This document shows positions 15,063 through 22,022 of a DNA stretch of 25,399 bases, piece after piece (the first letter of the stretch is position 1; every line of letters starts with the position of its first letter). The position numbers and the translations under genes were made by a program. The DNA lies in the NCBI GenBank assembly GCA_003153585.1, contig PLZZ01000118.1, forward strand, positions 1 to 25,399. Reading direction: 5' to 3'. The notes beneath the pieces are model-generated. The model made no database searches. It was given only the letters and a program-made list of their open reading frames with translations, and had not been told where the DNA came from. The DNA is from Acidobacteriota bacterium (GTDB lineage: Bacteria > Acidobacteriota > Terriglobia > Acidiferrales > UBA7541).

Positions 15063-15725
15063 ATGACTCCCTTCAAAGCTCTTGTCCCTGCCGCGTTGCT
15101 GGCGATGGCAATCTGCGGCTGGGCACAAGCCGGGCTTGCTATTCAGGCAAGCGCTTCGGGACAGTCCACCAATCCAGCGCGGTCCATCACGGTCCCAAGT
15201 GACACATCCGTTCTCGGAAAACTGCTTACGAATCTGGACGCTGCGCAGGCGAAAGCAGGCGATCCCGTAGACGTTCAAATTTCAGAAGACATCAAATCGG
15301 GTCGTGATGTTCTAGTCAAAAAAGGGTCGACTCTGAACGGTCACGTCACTACTGTTGAGCAAGGCTCGAAGTGCGTGATCGGAATTCTCTTCGATCGCGT
15401 CACGCTGAAGAATGGCGACCAATTTAGTCTCAATCTGAGCATTCAAGCGTTAGCTCCCCAATCGGATGTTAAATCGGATTCTCTGATGACTGGCCGAGGT
15501 ATGGCGCAGAACACGGCCGACGCGACCGTAACCGGCCACTCGGGGGCCACAAGCGGAAGTGTCGACGCACTAGACCACAAGAGCACGGGCGTATACGCGA
15601 TGCCGGGTGTTTCGCTCGCGATTGAGATAGCTAACGGACAGCGCATTTCATTGGTGGTCTCGACATCCGGAAACATCCGCCTGAAAAAGGGCGCACAACT
15701 CCTGATGCAGGCTGTCAGCCAATAG
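15063..15725 (+). CDS. Exported protein of unknown function
   Basis: A 220-residue protein. The N-terminus is a signal peptide (MTPFKALVPAALLAMAICGW, cleavage likely near AQA-G or after). The mature part is Ser/Gly/Thr-rich and beta-prone: ITVPSDTSVLGKLLTNLDA, then AGDPVDVQISEDIKSGRDV, LVKKGSTLNGHVTTVEQ, FDRVTLKNGDQFSLNLSIQAL, a low-complexity section, and IRLKKGAQLLMQAVSQ. The paired phrases VLVKKGSTLNGHV and IRLKKGAQLLM look like two related beta elements. No catalytic motif is recognised. The frame is open upstream to an ATG at 14979, but GGAGG at 15051-15055 with seven bases to ATG 15063 fixes the start. The gene stands alone, 43 bases from the convergent anti-sigma gene, with no terminator seen between them. 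Confidence 0.75.
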   Translation: MTPFKALVPAALLAMAICGWAQAGLAIQASASGQSTNPARSITVPSDTSVLGKLLTNLDAAQAKAGDPVDVQISEDIKSGRDVLVKKGSTLNGHVTTVEQGSKCVIGILFDRVTLKNGDQFSLNLSIQALAPQSDVKSDSLMTGRGMAQNTADATVTGHSGATSGSVDALDHKSTGVYAMPGVSLAIEIANGQRISLVVSTSGNIRLKKGAQLLMQAVSQ

Positions 15726-15767
15726 GGTCTGCGTTCTTCTCCAAATGGCTTTGCTTCTGCCCCGAAA

Positions 15768-17372
15768 TCAAGGCGCAAGTGTCAACTGCGGATGCATATA
15801 TCTGTACAAGGCCAGCACCATGGCGCCCATACCCCAGACCAGCACGACAAACGCGATCCAGCCTCCGATGTACGGCAACATATGCACTGCGCGCAGGATC
15901 AAAAGGCCCACAGCGAGCCTTCCCAGGGCGGAACCGACTCCGACGCCTTCGCCCAGGATTCTTTCGCCCAACCACGATCCCACAAAGACCTGTGCTGAAT
16001 AGATTGCAATAGCCCAGAGCAATAAAGCTGAGACTCCGACGCCAAGGCCTACGATCGTAATGCAAACTATAATCGCTACAATCGGCGTGGCAAAAAAGAA
16101 CAATAAACCCAAGCCGATTGATTGTGCCGCCTTCCTGCACGCGCGCTCCGCGTCGAAGAAAAATCCCGGCGCCAGCAGGAGCACCACCAGTCCGAACACG
16201 AAACTTGCTCCCCAAAGCAGTGTTTGGTGCCAGTAAAACCTGGCCGAAGAATAATCCCTTTCCGGCCCGCGCTTTTTCAGTGTGAATTCTACCGGGCTTC
16301 CCAATTTCGCAGTCGGCGAAACGTCCGGCTGCTCGTGCGCCTCCACCTTCGTTTGCCCTTTGATCTCAGCCTTTGCCCCAATCGTCACATGACCGGCGTG
16401 AATCATCGCGTTGTGCCCAAGCACGCCATTCACGCCTATCTCTCCACCATAAGCAAGCAAGTCTCCCGCAACCCCGCCATCCAATTGTGCCTGACCAAAC
16501 CCGAGCGTCATCGTTCCGTTCACTCTTGCCTTCTCATCCAGATTCACATCGCCCGCCCAACCCATGACATTTCGCGTCACCGTATTATTGAGCTGAAGGG
16601 TTTGGACGCATGCGCGCACATTTCCATCAACCAGTCCATTCACACGCAATTCCTGGGCGAACGCAAGCACGTCCCCTTTCACGTGTCCATTCACAGTCAC
16701 ACTGTGGGACCACACGATTAGATCGCCGTCAACGTCACCGTTTATTTGCGTGTGGTCGGCAAGGACGATCAAGTCCGTCTTCACTTCTTCTCCCGCCGGC
16801 AAAGTGTAATTGGGATTGCCGTGTTTTGTTTCTGCTGCATTTGCAGCCGGAGGTATCGCCAGCGAGCAAATGATCGCTCCCATCACGACCGCAATCGTCG
16901 GGGAACTCCGCCAACGGCGGCGCAGCAGCCACATTACGACCAGTCCGAGAGTCGCCACTGCCAAGAATTCCATTAAGCTTCGCATCGCGTCCCATCCTTT
17001 CCAAAATGCACCGCTGAAAAAAAGCATGGTAAAGAGATTGCCCTGCGTAAAGCCCGCTTGCGCGGCCTGCGCGCGCCATGGTTCCACAAATCCGCTCCAA
17101 AGTGTGTAAGCCCCGCCTGCGCTCAGGCCCAGCGCCGAAATCCATCCCCACGGCGCGGGGTGCCGCTCCGGCGCATTAGTCAGGTGTGCGGGAACTGATT
17201 CATCCTCTCCGGCGAGCGATTCGCGCAACCACGCCCCTTCGGTCTCCAGCGCATGAAGCAGTTCGCGGCATTCAGCACAGGAAACAGCGTGGCCGGCGAT
17301 ATCGCGCGCGTGCTCCGCATCGAGTTGCGATTCCAGGTAGAGCAGCGCGGTCATTTCATCGAAGTGACTCAT
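15768..17372 (-). CDS. Membrane anti-sigma factor: zinc finger fused to a bactofilin-like beta-helix and C-terminal TM bundle
   Basis: A 534-residue fusion. Residues 1-50 hold an anti-sigma zinc-finger domain with H28-x3-C32-x2-C35 (HAVSCAEC). Hydrophobic spans follow at about 74-94, 135-155 and 160-182, the last ending in ANAAE like a signal sequence. Residues about 195-335 form short repeated strands rich in NG, DGD and GDV turns (ADHTQINGDVDGDLIVWSH, VNGHVKGDVLAFAQ, VNGLVDGNV), resembling bactofilin or other beta-helix folds. After a linker come three to five C-terminal spans (about 375-525). The start codon overlaps the sigma stop (ATGA), so both are made together. It probably holds the sigma factor at the membrane and releases it on an envelope signal. 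Whether the beta-helix is outside, and what it senses, is inferred. Confidence 0.88.
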   Translation of the reverse strand: MSHFDEMTALLYLESQLDAEHARDIAGHAVSCAECRELLHALETEGAWLRESLAGEDESVPAHLTNAPERHPAPWGWISALGLSAGGAYTLWSGFVEPWRAQAAQAGFTQGNLFTMLFFSGAFWKGWDAMRSLMEFLAVATLGLVVMWLLRRRWRSSPTIAVVMGAIICSLAIPPAANAAETKHGNPNYTLPAGEEVKTDLIVLADHTQINGDVDGDLIVWSHSVTVNGHVKGDVLAFAQELRVNGLVDGNVRACVQTLQLNNTVTRNVMGWAGDVNLDEKARVNGTMTLGFGQAQLDGGVAGDLLAYGGEIGVNGVLGHNAMIHAGHVTIGAKAEIKGQTKVEAHEQPDVSPTAKLGSPVEFTLKKRGPERDYSSARFYWHQTLLWGASFVFGLVVLLLAPGFFFDAERACRKAAQSIGLGLLFFFATPIVAIIVCITIVGLGVGVSALLLWAIAIYSAQVFVGSWLGERILGEGVGVGSALGRLAVGLLILRAVHMLPYIGGWIAFVVLVWGMGAMVLALYRYMHPQLTLAP

Positions 17373-17983
17373 ACTTTGCCCCCAGCGGCGCCGCGAATCA
17401 GCGGAGCGTCATTCCCTGCCAGTACATCGCGCAATTGATGACGCGCGCGCAACAGCAATACTCCAACGAATGCGCGGCGTACACCCAGCGTGTCGGCGAT
17501 CTCGTCATAACTCATTTCCGCGAAGTAACGCAGCACCAGCGCCATTCGCGCACGGTCCGGCAGCTTTTGCAACCCGTTGCGAACTTCTTTGCTGCCGTGC
17601 TCCGCTTGAAGACGTTCGAGCTGGCTTGGATCCGGGTGCTCGAGCGGCAATGTTTCCAGATCTCCGGTTTCCAGATCTTGCCGAATCCGGCGCCGCCGCA
17701 GCGTATCCCAGCAATGATTGCTCGCAACTTTATATAGCCACGCCGTGAAAGGCCTGGACGAATCGTAGGTCCCGAGCTTTTGTCGCACCTTCATAAAGAC
17801 TTCCGTGGTGGCGTCCTCTGCATCTTCGCGCGTCGGAAGCGCCCGGCGGCAGAACCGGAAAATTGCCGGCCCATACATCCGATAAAGTTCGCCCCAGGCG
17901 TCCGCGTCGCCGGCCCGGACTTGGGTAAGCACTTCCGCGATTTCAGCGGCGCTCATCTCTCCGGTGGCCTTTCGTCGCTCCAT
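17369..17983 (-). CDS. ECF-type RNA polymerase sigma factor
   Basis: A sigma-70 family protein of ~204 residues with only regions 2 and 4. Region 2: WGELYRMYGPAIFRFCRRAL, DAEDATTEVFMKVRQKL and FTAWLYKVASNHCWDTLRRR (the -10 recognition helix). Region 4: GLQKLPDRARMALVLRYFAE, then MSYDEIADTLGVRRAFVGVLLLRARHQL (helix-turn-helix for the -35). It directs RNA polymerase to a regulon not visible here. The frame is open to 18061, but sequence before residue 27 is unlike ECF factors; ATG 17983 is taken, and ATG 17956 (with GGAG close by) is a fair alternative. It overlaps its anti-sigma partner by 4 bp. ECF factors often control their own operon. Confidence 0.92.
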   Translation of the reverse strand: MERRKATGEMSAAEIAEVLTQVRAGDADAWGELYRMYGPAIFRFCRRALPTREDAEDATTEVFMKVRQKLGTYDSSRPFTAWLYKVASNHCWDTLRRRRIRQDLETGDLETLPLEHPDPSQLERLQAEHGSKEVRNGLQKLPDRARMALVLRYFAEMSYDEIADTLGVRRAFVGVLLLRARHQLRDVLAGNDAPLIRGAAGGKV

Positions 17984-18060
17984 ATATGGATACGCAGGGA
18001 CCCTTGAAAATATTTCACTTAGGTTACAGCTGGCGGCTGCCCGACCGGGGCCAGCCCGCA

Positions 18061-18089
18061 AAGTTACACGGGGTAGACCAGCCTAACAA
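18061..18089 (-). promoter_or_regulatory. Weak candidate promoter of the sigma/anti-sigma operon
   Basis: On the minus strand TTGTTA (18084-18089) lies 17 bases before TAACTT (18061-18066), a weak sigma-70 match. The same bases contain TGTAAC, repeated 40 bases downstream (18023-18028); the GTAAC core resembles some ECF -35 elements. No matching ECF -10 is clear for either copy. Confidence 0.25.
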
Positions 18090-18126
18090 ATGCCTTCTGA
18101 ATTTCGGAGTTATTCCTATAAACAGA

Positions 18127-18167
18127 AGCGGCTCGGCTCCCCGGAATAGCCAGAGGGCCGAGCCGCT
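18127..18167 (-). terminator. Terminator-like hairpin after the TonB-dependent receptor
   Basis: AGCGGCTCGGC pairs perfectly over 11 bp with GCCGAGCCGCT around a 19-base loop, 26 bases after the receptor stop. On the minus strand it is followed by TCTGTTTATAG, a poor T-run, so it may need Rho or serve to stabilise the 3' end. It separates the receptor transcript from the sigma factor gene. Confidence 0.55.
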
Positions 18168-18193
18168 GAAACAGCGCTGCGTTAAGGAGATGC

Positions 18194-21100
18194 CTAGAAC
18201 ATGAGCTTTACAGCAAACTGGATGCTTCGCGCTCCGCCGCCACCCAGGACCGGATTGCCCAACCCAACGTCCGACGTTGCCGTGAGCGGGTAAAATCCCT
18301 GGCTGCGGCCCAGAGGAAGAACACTCGGGCTACTTCCGGTGCTGATGCCATTGAAGCCAGCATCGGCAAAGAAAGCCGGAAGCAAAGGACTGGCAAAGTT
18401 AGGATGGTTTGCAACGTTGTAGAAGTCCGCTCGGAACTCCAGTTTGAAACGTTCCGTGATAGGCGTCATCTTGCTGATGGCAAAATCCAAGTTTCTGTAA
18501 TCCGGGCCAAGCAATGAGTTGCGGCCTTCGTTGCCGAAATGGCGCGTTCCCGGAATACAATTCCCGGAAGTAGTGATGAACTGTGCCGGCCCGCTGGGGT
18601 TGAGGGTGCAAGGTACGGTGAACGCTGACAGGTCGAGAAATTCAGACGGATTGCTGCGATCGTAATGGACCGGTCCCACGACGTCGGGCCGCCCAAAATC
18701 CTCCCCGCTGCCATCGTAATCACCTTCAAAGTCATAGTTCAAGCTAAACGGGTGCCCGCTCATTAGTGTCAGGATTCCGCTGAACGACCAGCCCTCTCCG
18801 AATTTCTTAAACTTGTCTATTTTCGGAAAATCGTACACGGAAGACATTACGAATCGATTGCGCACGTCGAAGTTGGAGGGGCCCTTGTTGCCGCCAGGGT
18901 CCGTGCTGTCGTTCGGCTGTGAAGCGTTCGGCACGTAATCTTGACCGTCGCTCGCCGTATCAATGGAATGCGACCAGGTGTAAGCAATCTGGTTATTGAA
19001 ACGGTGCCAGCTGCGCTGTGTGAGCGACACCTGAAGTGAGTTGTAATTCGAATTCGCGCCAGTCTCCACTTCGTTAACAAAAAATGGCGCGTTGGGAGCC
19101 AGTGCACTCAGCGGCGTGGTGAAACCGACTACCGGAGCGCCCGGGCATTGCGGAGCTCCGCGCGCAATCGAATCGTTACCGCCATCATCAGCAATCCCAC
19201 AGAAGGTATCAATCGCGGTTATTTGGGCGTGGCTCGGTTGATTGATATCGCGGAAATAGAAGAGTTTGCGTCCGATCGATCCCACATACCCTACTTGGAG
19301 TACCGTTTTGCTAGTCAGCTGCTGCTGGATGTTCAGATTGTAATTGTAAACGTAGGGCGTACGTAGCCGGGGAGAGACTGTAAATGCGTCTGTAGTCTGA
19401 TTGGTCGGTCCTGCGATCACTGAATTCGGATCGAAGACGGGTGCACCGGACTGAATAATCGAATCGCCGAACAAAGGACTGGCAGGGGTGCCATTGACGG
19501 GCAGAGCCGGATTCAAAGAGAATGTAATGTAAACAGGGTTCGGGCCGATAGCATTGTACGCAGGCCCGGTGTTAAACGTGTTATAGGCTAGTTGGCCCGT
19601 AAAAAAGTCCTGCGAGAAGCCGTCGTAGAAAACGCCTGCGCCTGCGCGAATCACCGTCTTTCCCTTCCCAAACAGATCATACGCTGCGCTGACCCGCGGG
19701 CCGAAGTTGTTGAAATCCTTCGGATACAGCTGGCTCTTTTGCTCAAGACCAACTGCCGGGTTATAAACGCTCAACTGATTGCCATCCGCGCCAATTACGC
19801 CATAGTAATCCCAGCGAAGACCCAGGTTGACCATCAGTCGGCTGTTCACATGAATTCCATCTTGAATGTACAGTCCGTGGGAATTCTGGTGAGCGTTTCG
19901 CGAAGTGTTTCCGACGTTGGTGTTCCCGCCATCGAGTCCTCCACCAAGGAATTCTGCAAGGCTATTAAAATCAAGCTCGCCACGCTCCACAAGATCGTTG
20001 AACGATTTCACCGTGGTCCGCCGGAATTCGTAGCCGAACTTGATGTCGTGGCGACCCACTTTCCACGAAAAATTATCGATAAGCTGCCAGTTCGAATCCA
20101 CTCGATTACGTGGGTTTGAAAACGCCGAGGAGCCAAGGTCTGCGAGTCCGCCTACGTCAATCGTTGGCAGTCCGAAGTCCCGCGGATTCGCGGTGCCGGC
20201 GCCTTGAAGATCGATTGTATTTAGTCCGAGAGATACGTTCGGATCGCCGAAGATTCCCGCGTCCTCGGGAAAGAATCCGTTCCGGTACCGGTTCCAGCCA
20301 AATCTCAGTTCGTTCACTTTCTGAGGTGAAACCGTCCTTACCCAGCTAACGGACACCAACTGAGTACGAATCGGCGCATCGGTATTCGTGTTGGGCAGGT
20401 TATTGCCGCCGCCAACGCCGAGCGGAAAGCTCTGATGACTATTCCCGAAGAAGTAGCGTCCAGAAATCTGGTTATTGGCATTCAGGCTGTGATCGATCTT
20501 GATAAGGGCGCTGTCCAGATTGTTCGTCGCCGGTCCACCGGCGGCTGTCGTGGTGGGCCAAACATTGTTACCGCCCGAGCAGTGCCCATTGTTGTTGCAC
20601 AAATTGTACAGATTCAAGATGACGGGATTGACGACGGCCGAGTTGCCCTGGATGCAGGCGATAACGGTACTCGTGCACAGCGCCGGATTGCCGCCCAAAG
20701 AAGTGATCGCTTGCGCGTAATCGTTAGGGTCGCCCGCAACTCCGTCATTTAGGGTCGGCACGCTGTTGATCGAAGTGATGGCCATTCCTTCGCGCTGGCC
20801 TTCGTACGAAGCGTAGAAAAAGGTCTTGTCCTTGGTAATTGGCCCGCCCACCGATCCGCCAAACTGATTGTTGCGAAACGCATCTTTCGGCTGGCCCACT
20901 GCGTTGAAGTAGTTTCGCGCGTTCAACACCGCATTCCGGAAATCTTCGAATGCGCTGCCGTGAAGTTGGTTCGTTCCACTTCGCGTGACAATGCTGACCA
21001 CCGCGCCGGAATTTCGCCCGTACTCCGCCTCGAAATTTGTGAGCACGTTCAATTCCTGGATAGAATCTTCCGGAAGGATTGTCCCGGGCACGCCGAACAC

Positions 21101-21763
21101 TCCACCCTGGTTGATTGCCGGCAGGTTCCGGTAGCCGTCATTCATATCCGTGCCGTCGAGAAGGTAATTGTTGGAGCGCCCGCGGCTGCCATCTGCGCTG
21201 AAAAGCCCGTAGGACCCTGGCGAGTCACCGCCGCCATTCGGTTCACCTGCCGTGCCGGGAACCATGATGAGAAGCTTGGTATAGTCGCGGCCATTGATCG
21301 GCAGTTCTTCAATTTCGTGGTTCTCGAAGGCACCGCCGAGCGTATCGCTCGCCGTCTCTACTACCGGTAACGTTTCGCCTGAAACCGTAATTTGCTGGCT
21401 CACCTCACCTGGTTTCAAAATGGCGTCAACACGCCGCTCTGCCGCCACCGAAACGAGTATGCCGTTAGTCGCAGTCTTCTGAAAACCCTTCATTTCGACC
21501 GTTACGTTGTAGTTGCCCACCGGAAGTTCCGGCATCAAATAGCCGCCGTCGGTCGTCGTATCTGTACTGCGATCGACGCCGGTATCGACGTTGTGCACCG
21601 TCACGTGGGCACCCACCACAGCCGCGCCGGTGCTATCCGTCACCGTGCCCAAAATCGTTCCGCGAAACGTCTGGGCCTGGCTTGTCGTCGCGCCTGCCAG
21701 TATCACCAACACTGCTCCACACACGAATGCGAAGCGAAGGCTGCATCGGCGCAAGGTTTTCAT
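18194..21763 (-). CDS. Oar-like TonB-dependent outer-membrane receptor with carboxypeptidase-regulatory domain
   Basis: A 1189-residue outer-membrane protein. A signal peptide (MKTLRRCSLRFAFVCGAVLV..., ending near SQAQ) is followed by a carboxypeptidase-regulatory-like Ig domain (about 22-100: GTVTDSTGAAVVGAHVTVHN, DGGYLMPELPVGNYNVTVE), a plug region (ELPINGRDYTKLLIMVPG; SNNYLLDGTDMNDGYRNLP; VVSIVTRSGTNQLHGSAFED), and a long beta-barrel ending in FAVKLMF with a terminal Phe. This architecture is expanded in Acidobacteriota. The ligand is unknown (oligosaccharide, peptide or siderophore are possible). No N-terminal signalling (STN) domain is seen. Start: AGGAG at 21769-21773 lies 5 bases before ATG 21763; an ATG at 21802 lacks this. 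A well-spaced promoter lies upstream, and no SusD-like partner is adjacent. Confidence 0.93.
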   Translation of the reverse strand: MKTLRRCSLRFAFVCGAVLVILAGATTSQAQTFRGTILGTVTDSTGAAVVGAHVTVHNVDTGVDRSTDTTTDGGYLMPELPVGNYNVTVEMKGFQKTATNGILVSVAAERRVDAILKPGEVSQQITVSGETLPVVETASDTLGGAFENHEIEELPINGRDYTKLLIMVPGTAGEPNGGGDSPGSYGLFSADGSRGRSNNYLLDGTDMNDGYRNLPAINQGGVFGVPGTILPEDSIQELNVLTNFEAEYGRNSGAVVSIVTRSGTNQLHGSAFEDFRNAVLNARNYFNAVGQPKDAFRNNQFGGSVGGPITKDKTFFYASYEGQREGMAITSINSVPTLNDGVAGDPNDYAQAITSLGGNPALCTSTVIACIQGNSAVVNPVILNLYNLCNNNGHCSGGNNVWPTTTAAGGPATNNLDSALIKIDHSLNANNQISGRYFFGNSHQSFPLGVGGGNNLPNTNTDAPIRTQLVSVSWVRTVSPQKVNELRFGWNRYRNGFFPEDAGIFGDPNVSLGLNTIDLQGAGTANPRDFGLPTIDVGGLADLGSSAFSNPRNRVDSNWQLIDNFSWKVGRHDIKFGYEFRRTTVKSFNDLVERGELDFNSLAEFLGGGLDGGNTNVGNTSRNAHQNSHGLYIQDGIHVNSRLMVNLGLRWDYYGVIGADGNQLSVYNPAVGLEQKSQLYPKDFNNFGPRVSAAYDLFGKGKTVIRAGAGVFYDGFSQDFFTGQLAYNTFNTGPAYNAIGPNPVYITFSLNPALPVNGTPASPLFGDSIIQSGAPVFDPNSVIAGPTNQTTDAFTVSPRLRTPYVYNYNLNIQQQLTSKTVLQVGYVGSIGRKLFYFRDINQPSHAQITAIDTFCGIADDGGNDSIARGAPQCPGAPVVGFTTPLSALAPNAPFFVNEVETGANSNYNSLQVSLTQRSWHRFNNQIAYTWSHSIDTASDGQDYVPNASQPNDSTDPGGNKGPSNFDVRNRFVMSSVYDFPKIDKFKKFGEGWSFSGILTLMSGHPFSLNYDFEGDYDGSGEDFGRPDVVGPVHYDRSNPSEFLDLSAFTVPCTLNPSGPAQFITTSGNCIPGTRHFGNEGRNSLLGPDYRNLDFAISKMTPITERFKLEFRADFYNVANHPNFASPLLPAFFADAGFNGISTGSSPSVLPLGRSQGFYPLTATSDVGLGNPVLGGGGARSIQFAVKLMF

Positions 21764-21882
21764 GAATACTCCTCTGAGTTTTGAAGACAGAATCGCTGCC
21801 ATTTCAGATTATGCAGAGGACTTACCGAACGGGTGTCCCCCAGCCGTCCAACTCCGCAGCCGTGCTAAAAAATGATGTAATA

Positions 21883-21911
21883 CCTATAAGCCTCAATGGG
21901 TTATGAGTCAA
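21883..21911 (-). promoter_or_regulatory. Good sigma-70 promoter of the TonB-dependent receptor
   Basis: On the minus strand TTGACT (21906-21911, five of six consensus) is followed by exactly 17 bases and TATAGG (21883-21888). Transcription would start near 21876, giving a leader of about 110 bases before ATG 21763. Confidence 0.6.
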
Positions 21912-21975
21912 GCGTCATTGTTCGTCCGCGCCGGAGTCTGCGTTGCCCCGGCGCATAAGCAGATAAACGCGACTC

Positions 21976-21984
21976 TGATATACT
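21976..21984 (+). promoter_or_regulatory. Extended -10 promoter candidate of polA
   Basis: TGATATACT (TG-n-TATACT) is a good extended -10 element. The -35 position (TAAGCA, 21956-21961) is poor, which extended -10 promoters tolerate. Transcription would begin near 21991, leaving a leader of ~32 bases with a small hairpin (CGCTC-TGTACC-GAGCG, 21992-22007). Confidence 0.45.
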
Positions 21985-22022
21985 CGGCGTTCGCTCTGTA
22001 CCGAGCGCACCAACCCGGCTGA

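Noticed and set aside
16122..16721. A 199-codon plus-strand frame rich in His, Arg and Ser.
   Set aside because: It is antisense to the beta-helix region of the anti-sigma fusion; composition reflects the opposite strand.
19592..20119. A 175-codon plus-strand frame inside the receptor gene.
   Set aside because: It is antisense to the TonB-dependent receptor barrel, which is continuous and well supported.
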